From contig NZ_CP033831.1 in assembly GCF_003812745.1 (NCBI RefSeq), forward strand, positions 2,356,001-2,420,000: a stretch of 64,000 bases of DNA, in the 5' to 3' direction. Under the pieces are notes generated by a model that was not told the origin of the DNA, made no database searches, and saw only the letters and a list, made by a program, of their open reading frames with translations. The translations under genes were made by a program, and so were the position numbers. Below are positions 20,879 to 30,384 of this stretch, in pieces; the first letter of the stretch is position 1; each line of letters starts with the position of its first letter. This DNA comes from Serratia sp. FDAARGOS_506. GTDB taxonomy: Bacteria; Pseudomonadota; Gammaproteobacteria; Enterobacterales; Enterobacteriaceae.

Positions 20879-22339
20879 TTACGCGCGCTCAGGGATCGCT
20901 TTCAGCAGCGAGGTCAGCAGCTTCCAGTACAGAGAGACGCTTTCGATATGCACCTGCTCATCCGGCGAGTGCGGGCCGGTGATGGTTGGCCCGATCGATA
21001 CCATGTCCATATTTGGATACGGTTTTTTAAACAGACCGCATTCCAGACCGGCGTGGATCACCATGATGTTTGGCGTCTTGTTGAACAGATCCTGATACAG
21101 CTCGCGCACCAGGTGCATTACCGGCGAGTCGGCGTCCGGCTGCCAGCCCGGGTAGCCGCCCTTCGGCGCTACCTTGGCGCCGGCCAGCTGGCCCAGCGCG
21201 GTCAGCATCTCGACCACGTAGTCTTTGCCGCTGTCGATCAGGGAGCGGATCAGGCAGATGATTTCCGCTTCGTTTTCGCTGGTGGTGACCACGCCGACGT
21301 TCAGCGAGGTTTCCACCACGCCTTTTACCGCGTCGCTCATGCGGATCACGCCGTTCGGCGTGCCGTTCAGCAGTGCCAGGAAACGCTGCTGGCTGTCGGC
21401 GGTCAGCGCCTGTGACGCGCTGGTGGTCGGCTCCAGCAGCACGGTGATGTTCTTCTCTTTGGCGGAGAGTTCGTTCTGCAGCACCGCCAGGAATTCCTGG
21501 CTCAGCGCTTTCAGGGCGTCGGCCTTGTCCGCGGGCACCGCAATCACTGCGGAGGCTTCACGCGGAATGGCGTTGCGCAGGGTGCCGCCGTTCAGATCCA
21601 GCACACGCAGATTCAGCGCCGCCGCATGGGCGAACAGGAAGCGCGCCAGCAGTTTATTGGCGTTGCCCAGCCCGACGTGGATCTCGGCGCCGGAGTGGCC
21701 GCCTTTCAGGCCCTTGAGGGTCAGCTTCAGGGTTTGGTAACCGGCCGGCACCGCTTCGCGCTGCAGCGGCAGGGTAGTGATGAAGTCGATACCGCCGGCG
21801 CAACCCATGTAGATTTCGCCTTCTTCTTCGGAATCGGTATTGATCAGGATGTCCGCCTGCAGCCAGTTCGGCTGCAGCCCGAAGGCGCCGTCCATGCCGG
21901 CCTCTTCGGTCATGGTCAGCAGCACTTCCAGCGGGCCGTGCTCAACGCTGTCGTCGGCCAGCACCGCCAGGGCGGAGGCCATGCCGATGCCGTTGTCGGC
22001 GCCCAGCGTGGTGCCGCGTGCTTTCACCCACTCGCCGGCGATATAAGGCTGGATCGGATCCTTGGCGAAGTCGTGCACGGTGTCGTTATTCTTTTGCGGC
22101 ACCATGTCCAGGTGCGCCTGCAGCGCGACCGGCTTGCGATTTTCCATGCCTTTGGTGGCCGGCTTGCGCAGCAGGATATTGCCGACCTGATCGCGCTCGG
22201 CGTGCAGGTTCTTTTCTTTGGCCCAAGTGAGGATGTGCTGCGCCAGCGCTTCTTCATGATAAGAAGGGTGCGGGATAGAGCAAATCTTGGCGAAAATATC
22301 CCACAGCGGCTGTGGCGAAAGCTGAGACAATTCAGACAC
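20879..22339 (-). CDS. pepD: Cytosol non-specific dipeptidase (aminoacyl-histidine dipeptidase)
   Basis: M20-family zinc dipeptidase of 486 residues (E. coli 485). I use the GTG at 22339, which gives SELSQLSPQPLWDIF as in E. coli PepD and has AGGAGA upstream, rather than the longer open frame. Metal ligands and catalytic residues are in QAHLDMVPQ, ADNGIGMA and MTEEAGMDGAFG; INTDSEEEG follows. It degrades a broad range of dipeptides. Divergent from gpt, as in E. coli. Confidence 0.97.
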   Translation of the reverse strand: MSELSQLSPQPLWDIFAKICSIPHPSYHEEALAQHILTWAKEKNLHAERDQVGNILLRKPATKGMENRKPVALQAHLDMVPQKNNDTVHDFAKDPIQPYIAGEWVKARGTTLGADNGIGMASALAVLADDSVEHGPLEVLLTMTEEAGMDGAFGLQPNWLQADILINTDSEEEGEIYMGCAGGIDFITTLPLQREAVPAGYQTLKLTLKGLKGGHSGAEIHVGLGNANKLLARFLFAHAAALNLRVLDLNGGTLRNAIPREASAVIAVPADKADALKALSQEFLAVLQNELSAKEKNITVLLEPTTSASQALTADSQQRFLALLNGTPNGVIRMSDAVKGVVETSLNVGVVTTSENEAEIICLIRSLIDSGKDYVVEMLTALGQLAGAKVAPKGGYPGWQPDADSPVMHLVRELYQDLFNKTPNIMVIHAGLECGLFKKPYPNMDMVSIGPTITGPHSPDEQVHIESVSLYWKLLTSLLKAIPERA

Positions 22340-22677
22340 TATAAGTCTCCTGTGGCGGCAGGCTCCGACAGGACGGGCGTGCCGCGCGGTTAAGGTGAGT
22401 GGGCATCTGTGCGTCGTGGCACGATCATCAGAGAATATCACTTTATTTCCGGCGGTGCGCGCCCCGTATTGTGCGGTTTAAGCGCTTGATCACACGGCTT
22501 CGCTGCGGGAACGCTCGCTTTTTCAGCATCAATCACCGAAAAGCCGCGCGGCGGAAATCGCGAGGTTTTCCTCGGTACAACTGGAATTCAACGCGGCCAG
22601 TCTCTATAATCTCGCGCAACCTTTTTTCCCCTGAACTATAAAGTAAGCCGCCTCACCGCCGGCTGGGACACGATTCT
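22340..22677. other. pepD-gpt divergent intergenic region
   Basis: 338 bases without a gene between divergent pepD and gpt; both promoters must lie here. TCTATAATC at 22602-22610 is a good -10 candidate for gpt, about 70 bases before its start codon. No operator recognised. Confidence 0.5.
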
Positions 22678-23136
22678 ATGAGCGAAAAATACGTTGTTAC
22701 CTGGGATATGCTGCAAATGCACGCACGCAAGCTGGCGCACCGCCTGCTGCCTGCCGACAAATGGACGGGCATCATTGCCGTAAGCCGCGGCGGCCTGGTG
22801 CCGGCGGCTCTGCTGGCGCGCGAACTGGGCATCCGCCACGTGGATACCGTCTGCATTTCCAGCTACGACCATGACAACCAGCGCGAAATGAAAGTGCTCA
22901 AGCGCGCCGAAGGCGACGGTGAAGGTTTCATCGTGGTGGACGACCTGGTGGATACCGGCGGCACCGCGAAAGCGATCCGCGATATGTACCCGAAAGCGCA
23001 TTTCGTCACCATCTTCGCCAAGCCGGCGGGCCGTCCGCTGGTGGACGACTACGAGGTCGACATCCCGCAGGATACCTGGATCGAACAGCCGTGGGACATG
23101 GGTGTCAGCTTCGTTCCCCCTATCGGCGGTCGCTAA
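22678..23136 (+). CDS. gpt: Xanthine-guanine phosphoribosyltransferase
   Basis: Purine salvage enzyme making XMP and GMP from xanthine and guanine with PRPP. 152 residues, identical in length to E. coli Gpt. The PRPP-binding motif is [17 protein letters not shown] (residues ~83-99) and the substrate hood includes [10 protein letters not shown] near the end. Followed by a 10-bp stem-loop terminator at 23155-23179. Confidence 0.98.
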   Translation: MSEKYVVTWDMLQMHARKLAHRLLPADKWTGIIAVSRGGLVPAALLARELGIRHVDTVCISSYDHDNQREMKVLKRAEGDGEGFIVVDDLVDTGGTAKAIRDMYPKAHFVTIFAKPAGRPLVDDYEVDIPQDTWIEQPWDMGVSFVPPIGGR

Positions 23137-23154
23137 GCCCAGCCAGTTCCAGCC

Positions 23155-23179
23155 AAACGCCCGGTTATGCCGGGCGTTT
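23155..23179 (+). terminator. Terminator after gpt
   Basis: Perfect ten-base-pair stem AAACGCCCGG / CCGGGCGTTT with a TTATG loop. Confidence 0.85.
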
Positions 23180-23277
23180 GCGTTATCTTGGTTAATCCCG
23201 CCAGAGTTAGGTACACTACCTCCAGTTAAGTAGGCCTTTTGCGGCCTATCGCCAGATTTACGGAGGCTGTTGTTACC

Positions 23278-24525
23278 ATGGCACAGGCCAACCTTTCTGA
23301 AATTCTTTTCAAGCCCAAATTCAAACACCCTGAAACCTCGACGCTGGTGCTGCGCGCGCGCAACAACGTGAGTGCTGCCATGCATTCCGCGTTGGAAGGC
23401 GACACAACCGGCAGCTGGTACCGCATGCTGAATCCGCTGCTGTGGGCCTGGCGCGGCGTCAGCCCGATCGAAATCCACGAAGTGCTGGCGCGCATCGCCG
23501 CCTCGGACGCCGAGCGCAGCAATCCGCAGCGGCTGGATACCGTGGTGGGCTACCGCAACGGCAACTGGATCTATGAGTGGATCCACCAAGGCATGCAGTG
23601 GCAGCAGCGGGCGACGGAGCAGCAGGACCCGCTGCGCGGCGGCGAGTATTGGCTGAAGGCCGCGAGCCTGTACAGCATCGCCGGTTACCCGCACCTGAAG
23701 GGTGACGAGCTGGCCGAGCAGGCGGAGATGCTCGCCAACCGTGCGTACGAAGAGGCGGCGCTGCTGCTGCCGTATCAACTGAAAGAGCTGGAGTTCCGCA
23801 TCGAAGGCGGCGGCAGCGTCACCGGCTTCCTGCACATGCCGGAGAAGGGTGAGGCGCCGTTCCCGACGGTGCTGATGTGCGGCAGCCTCGACACGCTGCA
23901 GACCGACTACCACCGTCTGTTCCGCGACTACCTGGCGCCGCACGGTATCGCCATGCTGACGCTCGACATGCCGTCTATCGGCTCTTCCTGCAAATGGAAG
24001 CTGACGCAGGACTCCAGCTACCTGCATCAGCAAGTGCTGATCCAGCTGGCCTCGGTACCGTGGGTGGACCATCAGCGGGTGAGCGCCTTCGGCTTCCGCT
24101 TCGGTGCCAACGTGGCGGTGCGGCTGGCCTATCTGGAACCGCAGCGGCTGCGTGGCGTAGCCTGCCTGGGGCCGGTGGTGCATCGTCTGCTGTGTGACAG
24201 CAGCACCCAGCTGAACGTACCGGACATGTATATGGACGTGTTGGCCAGCCGCATGGGCATGGCTAACGCCTCGGACAACGTGCTGAAGGTGGAGCTGAAC
24301 AGCTACTCGCTGAAAATGCAGGGGCTGCTGGGACGCCGCTGCCCGACGCCGATGATCTCCGGCTACTGGGAGCGCGACACGCTCAGCCCGAAAGAAGAGT
24401 CGCAGCTGATCGTCACCTCTTCGGTGAGCGGTAAGCTGGTCGCCATCCCACGCACCCCGGTTTACGACAGCTTCCACCGGGCGTTGCAGCAGATGTCCGG
24501 CTGGCTGAAGGACAAAATGCGTTAA
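23278..24525 (+). CDS. frsA: Fermentation-respiration switch esterase FrsA
   Basis: Alpha/beta-hydrolase fold protein of 415 residues (E. coli 414) beginning [20 protein letters not shown]. In Vibrio and E. coli FrsA binds unphosphorylated IIA-Glc and influences the respiration/fermentation balance; carboxylesterase activity has been reported. Visible are [26 protein letters not shown] (nucleophile-elbow region) and [17 protein letters not shown]. The ATG at 23278 matches the E. coli start; the longer frame from 23239 is not used. Position between gpt and crl is conserved. Confidence 0.96.
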   Translation: MAQANLSEILFKPKFKHPETSTLVLRARNNVSAAMHSALEGDTTGSWYRMLNPLLWAWRGVSPIEIHEVLARIAASDAERSNPQRLDTVVGYRNGNWIYEWIHQGMQWQQRATEQQDPLRGGEYWLKAASLYSIAGYPHLKGDELAEQAEMLANRAYEEAALLLPYQLKELEFRIEGGGSVTGFLHMPEKGEAPFPTVLMCGSLDTLQTDYHRLFRDYLAPHGIAMLTLDMPSIGSSCKWKLTQDSSYLHQQVLIQLASVPWVDHQRVSAFGFRFGANVAVRLAYLEPQRLRGVACLGPVVHRLLCDSSTQLNVPDMYMDVLASRMGMANASDNVLKVELNSYSLKMQGLLGRRCPTPMISGYWERDTLSPKEESQLIVTSSVSGKLVAIPRTPVYDSFHRALQQMSGWLKDKMR

Positions 24526-24585
24526 TTAGTTGCTAAATTTTAACAGTTTGTTAAAAAGAGTGGTCTACATTGAGGAGGTTAGAGA

Positions 24586-24987
24586 ATGACGTTACCGAGT
24601 GGTCACCCTAAAAGCCGACTAATGAAACGTTTTGCCAGCTTGGGGCCGTACCTGCGTGAAGGGCAATGTGAAAACGACCGTTTTTTCTTTGATTGTTTGG
24701 CCGTCTGCGTCAATGTAAAGCCCGCTCCGGAGAAGCGCGAGTTCTGGGGCTGGTGGATGGAGCTGCAGGCGGAAGAGGCGCGCTTCACCTATTCGTACCA
24801 ATTCGGTCTGTTCGACAAGGATGGCGATTGGACGGCGCAAAACATTAAGGATGATGAAGTGAGTGCCAAGCTGGAAGACACCCTGCGCGACTTCCATCGC
24901 CGCCTGGGCGAGCTGCTGGCGACCATGGAACTGGGGCTGGAACCCGCCGACGATTTCAAAGAAAAACTGATCAAACTCTCCGCCTGA
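24586..24987 (+). CDS. crl: Sigma-S holoenzyme assembly factor Crl
   Basis: 133 residues, the same length as E. coli Crl. The protein binds sigma-S (RpoS) and promotes its association with core RNA polymerase, activating stationary-phase and curli genes. The conserved [15 protein letters not shown] stretch is present here as [20 protein letters not shown], with WGWWMELQ following. GAGGAGG ends a few bases before the ATG. Monocistronic. Confidence 0.96.
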   Translation: MTLPSGHPKSRLMKRFASLGPYLREGQCENDRFFFDCLAVCVNVKPAPEKREFWGWWMELQAEEARFTYSYQFGLFDKDGDWTAQNIKDDEVSAKLEDTLRDFHRRLGELLATMELGLEPADDFKEKLIKLSA

Positions 24988-25103
24988 CCCCGTTTGACCA
25001 CGTATTGTGCTGATTTCGCGTTGTGCCTGTTGGCATAACGCGTCTCTCCTGTTACAAAGACCTTTGCACTCTTCTTCTCATCATTACACACGGCAGAAAT
25101 ACT

Positions 25104-26207
25104 ATGAACGGCAGCCAGACATTGGTTGTGAAATTGGGCACCAGCGTGTTGACCGGCGGATCGCTGCGTCTGAACCGCGCCCACATTGTCGAATTGGTGC
25201 GCCAGTGCGCGCAGCAACACGCTGCGGGCCACCGCATCGTCATCGTCACCTCCGGCGCCATCGCCGCCGGGCGCGAACACCTGGGCTACCCCGAGCTGCC
25301 CGCCACCATTGCCTCCAAGCAGCTGCTGGCGGCGGTGGGGCAGAGCCGGCTGATCCAGCTGTGGGAACAGTTGTTCTCCATCTACGGCATCCACGTCGGG
25401 CAGATGCTGCTGACGCGCGCCGATCTGGAAGACCGCGAGCGCTTCCTCAACGCACGTGACACCATGACGGCGCTGCTGGACAACCGCATCGTGCCGGTAA
25501 TCAATGAGAACGACGCCGTCGCCACCGCCGAAATCAAGGTGGGCGACAACGATAACCTGTCGGCGCTGGCGGCCATTCTGGCCGGGGCTGACAAACTGCT
25601 GCTGCTGACCGATCAGCAGGGCCTCTACACCGCCGATCCGCGCAACAACCCGCAGGCCGAACTGATCCGTGAAGTGCACGGCATCGACGACGCGCTGCGC
25701 GCCATCGCCGGCGACAGCGTTTCCGGTCTGGGCACCGGCGGCATGGGCACCAAGCTGCAGGCGGCCGACGTGGCCTGCCGCGCCGGTATCGATGTGGTGA
25801 TCGCCGCGGGCAGTAAGCCGGGCGTAGTGGCGGATGTGATCGAAGGCAAACCGGTGGGCACCCGTTTCCACGCGCTGGAAACCCCGCTGGAAAACCGCAA
25901 ACGCTGGATCTTCGGCGCGCCGCCGGCCGGTGAGATCACCGTCGACGACGGCGCGGTGGAAGCGATGATGGCGCGCGGCAGCTCACTGCTGCCGAAGGGC
26001 ATTCGCGAAGTGAAGGGCGACTTCTCGCGCGGCGAAGTGATCCGCATCCGCAACCTGGCGGGGCGCGATCTGGCGCACGGTGTCAGCCGCTACAACAGTG
26101 ACGCAATGCGCATGATCGCCGGGCACCACTCGCAGGAAATCACTGAAATCCTCGGTTATGAATACGGTCCGGTGGCAGTGCACCGCGACGATATGATTGT
26201 CAGTTAA
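25104..26207 (+). CDS. proB: Glutamate 5-kinase
   Basis: First step of proline biosynthesis; phosphorylates glutamate to gamma-glutamyl phosphate and is feedback-inhibited by proline. 367 residues as in E. coli: an amino acid kinase domain ([12 protein letters not shown] at the start, [10 protein letters not shown] in the active site) plus a C-terminal PUA domain (~275-367). ATG at 25104 gives the standard [12 protein letters not shown] start. proA follows after 9 bases. Confidence 0.97.
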   Translation: MNGSQTLVVKLGTSVLTGGSLRLNRAHIVELVRQCAQQHAAGHRIVIVTSGAIAAGREHLGYPELPATIASKQLLAAVGQSRLIQLWEQLFSIYGIHVGQMLLTRADLEDRERFLNARDTMTALLDNRIVPVINENDAVATAEIKVGDNDNLSALAAILAGADKLLLLTDQQGLYTADPRNNPQAELIREVHGIDDALRAIAGDSVSGLGTGGMGTKLQAADVACRAGIDVVIAAGSKPGVVADVIEGKPVGTRFHALETPLENRKRWIFGAPPAGEITVDDGAVEAMMARGSSLLPKGIREVKGDFSRGEVIRIRNLAGRDLAHGVSRYNSDAMRMIAGHHSQEITEILGYEYGPVAVHRDDMIVS

Positions 26208-26216
26208 GGAGTGAGC

Positions 26217-27470
26217 ATGCTGGAGCAGATGGGGAAGGCCGCCAAGCAGGCCTCCTGGCAGCTGGCGGTGCTGAGCACGGCGAAGAAGAATCAGGTGCTG
26301 TCGGTGATGGCCGACATGCTGGAAGCCAACAGCGAAGCGATCCTGCTGGCGAACGAACAAGACATGGTGCAGGCGCGCGCTACCGGCATGAGCGAAGCGC
26401 TGCTCGATCGCCTGCTGTTGACCCCGGCGCGGCTGGCGGCGATCGCCAACGACGTGCGCCAGGTGTGCCGCCTGAACGATCCGGTCGGCCACGTGCTGGA
26501 CGGCAACCTGCTGGACAGCGGGCTGAAGCTGGAACGTCGGCGGGTGCCGCTCGGCGTGATCGGTGTGATTTACGAGGCGCGGCCGAACGTCACCATTGAC
26601 GTCGCCAGCCTGTGCCTGAAAACCGGCAACGCGGTGATCCTGCGCGGCGGTAAAGAGACGCACAACACCAACCAGGCGACGGTGAAAGTGATCCAGCAGG
26701 CGCTGGAACAGTGCGGCTTGCCGGCGGCGGCGGTGCAGGCGATCGACAGCCCGGATCGCGCATTGGTGAACGAACTGCTGCGCCTGGATCGCTATGTCGA
26801 CATGCTGATCCCGCGCGGCGGCGCCGGCCTGCACAAGCTGTGCCGCGAGCAATCGACCATCCCGGTGATCACCGGCGGCATCGGCGTGTGCCACACCTAC
26901 GTGGATGCCGACGTCGACTTCGACAAGGCGCTGACGGTGATTGAAAACGCCAAGATTCAGCGCCCGAGCGCCTGTAACTCGCTGGAGACGCTGTTGGTGA
27001 ACCGCAGCATTGCCACCGAGTTCCTGCCGGCGCTGAGCGCCAAAATGGCGGCGGCGGGCGTGACGCTGCACGCGGCGGAAAACGCGCTGCCGCTGCTGCA
27101 GGGCGGCCCGGCGACGGTGGTGCCGGTGAACGCGGAAGATTACGACGACGAATGGCTGTCGCTGGATCTGAACGTGCTGCTGGTGGACGATATCGATCAG
27201 GCTATCGACCATATCCGCACCCACGGCACTAACCACTCCGACGCGATCCTCACCCGCTCGCTGAGCAGCGCCGAGCACTTCGTGCGCGCGGTGGACTCCT
27301 CGGCGGTGTACGTCAACGCCAGCACCCGCTTCACCGACGGCGGCCAGTTCGGCCTGGGCGCGGAAGTGGCGGTAAGCACCCAGAAACTGCACGCCCGCGG
27401 CCCGATGGGCCTGGACGCGCTGACCACCTACAAGTGGATTGGCTACGGCGACGATCTGGTGCGCAGCTAA
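26217..27470 (+). CDS. proA: Glutamate-5-semialdehyde dehydrogenase (gamma-glutamyl phosphate reductase)
   Basis: Second step of proline synthesis, NADPH reduction of gamma-glutamyl phosphate. 417 residues, the family size. The catalytic cysteine is in [14 protein letters not shown]; other motifs are [15 protein letters not shown] and [16 protein letters not shown] at 26217 with AAGGAGTG upstream matches the E. coli start MLEQMG. Terminator at 27496-27527, then thrW, the same order as E. coli proBA-thrW. Confidence 0.98.
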   Translation: MLEQMGKAAKQASWQLAVLSTAKKNQVLSVMADMLEANSEAILLANEQDMVQARATGMSEALLDRLLLTPARLAAIANDVRQVCRLNDPVGHVLDGNLLDSGLKLERRRVPLGVIGVIYEARPNVTIDVASLCLKTGNAVILRGGKETHNTNQATVKVIQQALEQCGLPAAAVQAIDSPDRALVNELLRLDRYVDMLIPRGGAGLHKLCREQSTIPVITGGIGVCHTYVDADVDFDKALTVIENAKIQRPSACNSLETLLVNRSIATEFLPALSAKMAAAGVTLHAAENALPLLQGGPATVVPVNAEDYDDEWLSLDLNVLLVDDIDQAIDHIRTHGTNHSDAILTRSLSSAEHFVRAVDSSAVYVNASTRFTDGGQFGLGAEVAVSTQKLHARGPMGLDALTTYKWIGYGDDLVRS

Positions 27471-27495
27471 GGCCGGATTGCGGTTATTAAAGACG

Positions 27496-27527
27496 TCAGG
27501 GCGCAGCAGGCTGCGCCCTGATTTTTT
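27496..27527 (+). terminator. Terminator after proA
   Basis: Eleven-base-pair perfect stem TCAGGGCGCAG / CTGCGCCCTGA with a CAGG loop followed by six Ts. Confidence 0.95.
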
Positions 27528-27659
27528 ATGGAGAAGACAACGCGCGGCAGTTCGACTGCTTGCAAAACAACCAAACGCCCCGGCGGCTATTGACTCATTT
27601 CGTGCACAGGTCTACCTTGTTCAACGCACTTCCGGCTTGCCCCGCAGGCCCGGCTCAAT

Positions 27660-27735
27660 GCCGATATAGCTCAGTTGGTAGAGCAGCGCATTCGTAATGC
27701 GAAGGTCGTAGGTTCGACTCCTATTATCGGCACCA
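27660..27735 (+). tRNA. thrW: tRNA-Thr, anticodon CGU
   Basis: A 76-base cloverleaf with acceptor stem GCCGATA / TATCGGC, D-loop AGCTCAGTTGGTAGAGC, anticodon loop TTCGTAA (CGU, decodes ACG), T-arm GGTTCGACTCC and encoded CCA end. Its position after proA identifies it as thrW, a classic integration site in enterobacteria. The 3' end is duplicated at 41856-41880. Confidence 0.98.
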
Positions 27736-27736
27736 T
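27712..27736 (+). repeat. Left attachment repeat (attL core) in thrW
   Basis: 25-base sequence covering the T-arm to CCA end of thrW (begins GTTCGACTCC, ends GGCACCAT). It is repeated perfectly at 41856-41880; bases on either side of the two copies differ. Confidence 0.95.
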
Positions 27737-28376
27737 TTCAACAAAATCAAAGGCTTACGTGATTTTCCCCGTCACTTTTGATTTTGCCTTAACACGTCTA
27801 AACGCCTGTGTGATGTATGGGCGGTTATCAGTATACATTGCATGGGCAGGTGTGCGAAGCGTCCAACCTGTAGAAGCATGTGAATCTTGCATGACCAGCA
27901 TCACTTGCTTTGTAAAACTGAATCGTGCTAATAGGGCAGCCAGGCCCACACAACATGATAACGAAGCTGTAACGTGATCCCCTTCGTGCGGGGGCTACTT
28001 GATCATTCTTGCTGTGAAGCAACACGAAGATCAGGCAGTTCATAACAGATCCATTCGTAAGCCTCTGGGCTTTGTGTGGCGCTGGGATGGATGGATAAAC
28101 AGGCGTAAATGATGGGACACTAACCGGATCGGGAAAGAATCCGGCTCTGCCACGGTAGCGATCACCGGAACACAACGATCACCTGATAAATCACGTTATT
28201 GATACATTGCCGGAACTTCTAATGAAGTCGCTACGCTCCCTTTCTCTTATGTGCCCATCACGGCACGTAAAGGTGATGTATTACCCAAAGGTTTTGTATT
28301 TGTCATTGTTCCTCAATTTTGGATAGCCTCCAGTGTACTGATCCGTATAGGAAAATTAGCAAATCGAGGTGAGAAC
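27737..28376. other. Noncoding left arm of the element
   Basis: 640 bases after attL without a credible gene; the open frames here have no ribosome site or recognisable composition. A GC-rich hairpin (CCCC, then CGGGGG, around 27979-27995) may end a transcript. Arm-type integrase sites would be expected near attL, but I could not define a repeated arm motif. Confidence 0.5.
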
Positions 28377-28535
28377 ATGGCAAATGCTACCAAAAGCGCC
28401 GCGACAAAGCGCAACAACCGTAAAATTCATGCCCGTAAATTCCTGGCTACGCCAGAGGGTAAAGCCTGGCTTGCTAAGAAGCAGGAAGAAGAGGCAGAGA
28501 TTAAATTAGCGCGAGCGGCTAACGCTATGTTTTAA
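28377..28535 (+). CDS. Small basic protein of unknown function
   Basis: 52 residues, very rich in Lys, Ala, Arg and Glu (MANATKSAATKRNNRKIHAR at the start), predicted mainly helical and nucleic-acid-like in charge. The ATG at 28377 is chosen because GAGGTGAG precedes it; the longer open frame lacks a ribosome site. First gene of the left arm, unrelated to known families as far as I can tell. Confidence 0.65.
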   Translation: MANATKSAATKRNNRKIHARKFLATPEGKAWLAKKQEEEAEIKLARAANAMF

Positions 28536-28645
28536 GGCGATCACCAATGGGCTTATTGGCTGCTATTGTCCAAAATCTGTTAGTTGCACATTTTCTGCTC
28601 TCTGGATAACCTGAGATTAATCCTAACCATCAGAGAGAAGAGACT

Positions 28646-28906
28646 ATGCAGATCACTGTCACATCCCAGAACGTAGACACGCATAAGAAAAACATCAGAC
28701 GTGATGACCTGAAAGGGTTAACTTGTTTCATGCAAATGGCACATAGTGTGCGTGTGACCGCATCGCAAGATCACCAAGCTATCGTTCAGAGTGTTTTGGG
28801 GAAACCTGATAGCGATAACCATCATCAGTTACCATCTTATTGGGTCTGGAATGATGTGGATGCCGTGAAGCTGGTTGATGTGCTGTACGCAGTCGCTAAC
28901 GCATGA
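28646..28906 (+). CDS. Hypothetical protein (86 aa)
   Basis: Starts MQITVTSQNVDTHKKNIRRD after AGAGAAGAG. Short mixed alpha/beta protein ending in KLVDVLYAVANA. No motif recognised. It lies in a run of same-direction small genes at the left of the element, whose codon use is AT-richer than the host. Confidence 0.65.
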   Translation: MQITVTSQNVDTHKKNIRRDDLKGLTCFMQMAHSVRVTASQDHQAIVQSVLGKPDSDNHHQLPSYWVWNDVDAVKLVDVLYAVANA

Positions 28907-29002
28907 AGCCGTCGGAAGTTTCTTGTATTAACGGAGGCCTGGCGCTTAGCAACTTGATAAACCTGTTATGGATAATAGAGCCACTCAAACAAAGGTATTC
29001 AA

Positions 29003-29476
29003 ATGGAAATGTTAAAATACGCAGTGTTCTCAGATTGCAAACAGTATCGCTATTCGATAGCCAGAACTTGGGATGAAACAAAGCCCTATGCGGTCTTTAT
29101 AGGTCTGAACCCTTCTTATGCTGACGCTGAACAAGATGATCCCACGCTTGGGCGCTGTATCTCGTTTGCTCAAAGGTGGGGGATGGGCGGTGTACGCATC
29201 GTTAACCTCTTTGCATTCGTACATACAAACCGCTTTGAGATGATGAAAGCTGCTGATCCGGTTGGTGCTGATAATGATCTCTACATAGTTGAAACGGTAG
29301 TTAATGCTGGCGTAGTGGTTGCTGCATGGGGCAATGAGGGACGGCATTTGCAACGTTCTGCTGCAATACGTGCTTTACTGCCCGCTGATACAAAATGCTT
29401 TAAAATCAATGCAACAGGTGAGCCTAAACACCCCCTCTATGTACATGGTGACACAGCGCTAATTCCCTTTATTTAA
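29003..29476 (+). CDS. DUF1643 domain protein
   Basis: 157 residues matching the DUF1643 pattern: YRYSIARTWDETKPYAVFIG, then LNPSYAD, DPTLGRCISFAQRWG, VRIVNLFAFV, and near the end VAAWGNEGRH, with GEPKHPLYV. These proteins are common as accessory cargo of phages, plasmids and islands; a biochemical role is not known to me. AAAGG lies 6-10 bases before the ATG. Confidence 0.85.
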   Translation: MEMLKYAVFSDCKQYRYSIARTWDETKPYAVFIGLNPSYADAEQDDPTLGRCISFAQRWGMGGVRIVNLFAFVHTNRFEMMKAADPVGADNDLYIVETVVNAGVVVAAWGNEGRHLQRSAAIRALLPADTKCFKINATGEPKHPLYVHGDTALIPFI

Positions 29477-29597
29477 TTGGTAAGGTATCCGGTGAGTTTA
29501 CCTATTCCGTATTGTGAAACAACGTCATTAACCCCATAATCCCTTTTAACCTTGGGTGATCTCAGGTGTTGAAACCTACTGCAATGGGAGATTAGAA

Positions 29598-29786
29598 ATG
29601 GGTATGATTACGTGTGAAGAGTGCGGGGCTGAGTACAACGAAGAAGATGGTTACTGCGTAGCTTGTGATGAGTCTACACCACCACCAGGTGAACAGTGTG
29701 AATTTTGCGATAACCCTGCAACTTCTTATGTACAAGATCATCCGGTGTGTGATGATTGTTTTGATGATGCCTATCCTATTGATTGA
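29598..29786 (+). CDS. Small acidic zinc-ribbon protein
   Basis: 62 residues with four Cys-x-x-Cys knuckles (CEEC, CVAC, CEFC, CDDC) that could bind two zinc ions, in an otherwise Asp/Glu-rich chain. ATG at 29598 has GGGAG eight bases upstream; the longer frame is not needed. Many phage and satellite regulators or host-takeover peptides look like this, but no function can be assigned. Confidence 0.75.
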   Translation: MGMITCEECGAEYNEEDGYCVACDESTPPPGEQCEFCDNPATSYVQDHPVCDDCFDDAYPID

Positions 29787-29802
29787 TAATTACTCTAACA
29801 AT

Positions 29803-29825
29803 AAAAAAGGGGGCATCATGCCCCC
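29803..29825 (-). terminator. Terminator for the minus-strand recombinase group
   Basis: GGGGGCATCATGCCCCC stem-loop with an A-run on its left, giving a T-run on the minus strand. It ends the minus-strand transcription unit that includes the small recombinase. Confidence 0.85.
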
Positions 29826-29830
29826 TCGTA

Positions 29831-29965
29831 TCATTCCTGTAAAGCCCGTAGCCACATCATAAGCAAATGAAGCTGGCTTCCTGTCATTGCTGGTACTTTA
29901 ACCGCTTGACCTCGTTCTGCGTTGCACAGCGCGAGCGCTAACGCCATAATGCTGCTGTTCTGCAT
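29831..29965 (-). CDS. Hypothetical small protein (44 aa), possibly the 3' part of a longer gene
   Basis: Starts MQNSSIMALALALCNAERGQ with GAAGGA just upstream; ends LLMMWLRALQE. The same frame stays open upstream to 30100 and reads plausibly (YQQTLEEQLISKWQGPP), so this may instead be the end of a longer protein whose first part is in another frame (see 29966-30221). No family recognised. Confidence 0.45.
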   Translation of the reverse strand: MQNSSIMALALALCNAERGQAVKVPAMTGSQLHLLMMWLRALQE

Positions 29966-30221
29966 TTCCTTCTCTCCGTTGGGAATGTTGAATACGGCGG
30001 GGGCTGGCTTCTTGGTGGTTGGCGGCCCCTGCCACTTGCTGATCAACTGCTCTTCTAAGGTTTGTTGGTAACAGGTGACGCTGTATTGTCGTCCCTGCAA
30101 ACTTCACTACCTGCGTATAAACGCACACCGTAGCACCACACCAGATAAAGCTGGTGATTAGCTCTTCTTCCTTTTTCACTCTTCCGAATCCTCTGTATTG
30201 AAGGTTTTCGTATAGGGACAT
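29966..30221 (-). pseudogene. Possible frameshifted 5' part of the preceding gene
   Basis: On the minus strand a frame from 30221 reads MSLYENLQYRGFGRVKKEEE and continues ITSFIWCGATVCVYTQVVK, which looks protein-like with one hydrophobic stretch. After ~45 codons it becomes Arg/Gln-rich and meaningless, while another frame becomes plausible from about 30080 and runs to 29831. This suggests a single ~120-residue gene broken by a frameshift, or two overlapping small genes. It overlaps the end of the upstream secreted-protein gene. Confidence 0.35.
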
Positions 30222-30379
30222 TTCCCCTCAGTTACGTAGGTGAACAGGTAATTGCTGTTCTGATACGTGCATAGCGTTTTTCCGTTCTCCGTCTGTTCCT
30301 CCTCTGGGTGAGTCATCGTAATTTGTCCTGCATGAGCCGCCAGCGGCAGCAGTACCAGCACGTAAAGTAAGCGTTTCAT
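30176..30379 (-). CDS. Small secreted protein (67 aa)
   Basis: Starts MKRLLYVLVLLPLAAHAGQ, a textbook signal peptide with cleavage after AHA, leaving a ~50-residue periplasmic peptide with two cysteines (TLC, GKC) able to form one disulphide. ATG at 30379 is preferred because GGGAG at the end of the recombinase gene is its ribosome site. It is co-transcribed with the recombinase (five-base gap). A role in surface or entry exclusion would fit an element-borne periplasmic peptide, but this is a guess. Confidence 0.65.
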   Translation of the reverse strand: MKRLLYVLVLLPLAAHAGQITMTHPEEEQTENGKTLCTYQNSNYLFTYVTEGKCPYTKTFNTEDSEE

Positions 30380-30384
30380 GTTGA

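Noticed and set aside
27675..27977. Open frame of 100 codons starting inside thrW
   Set aside because: It begins within the tRNA and has no ribosome site or family feature.
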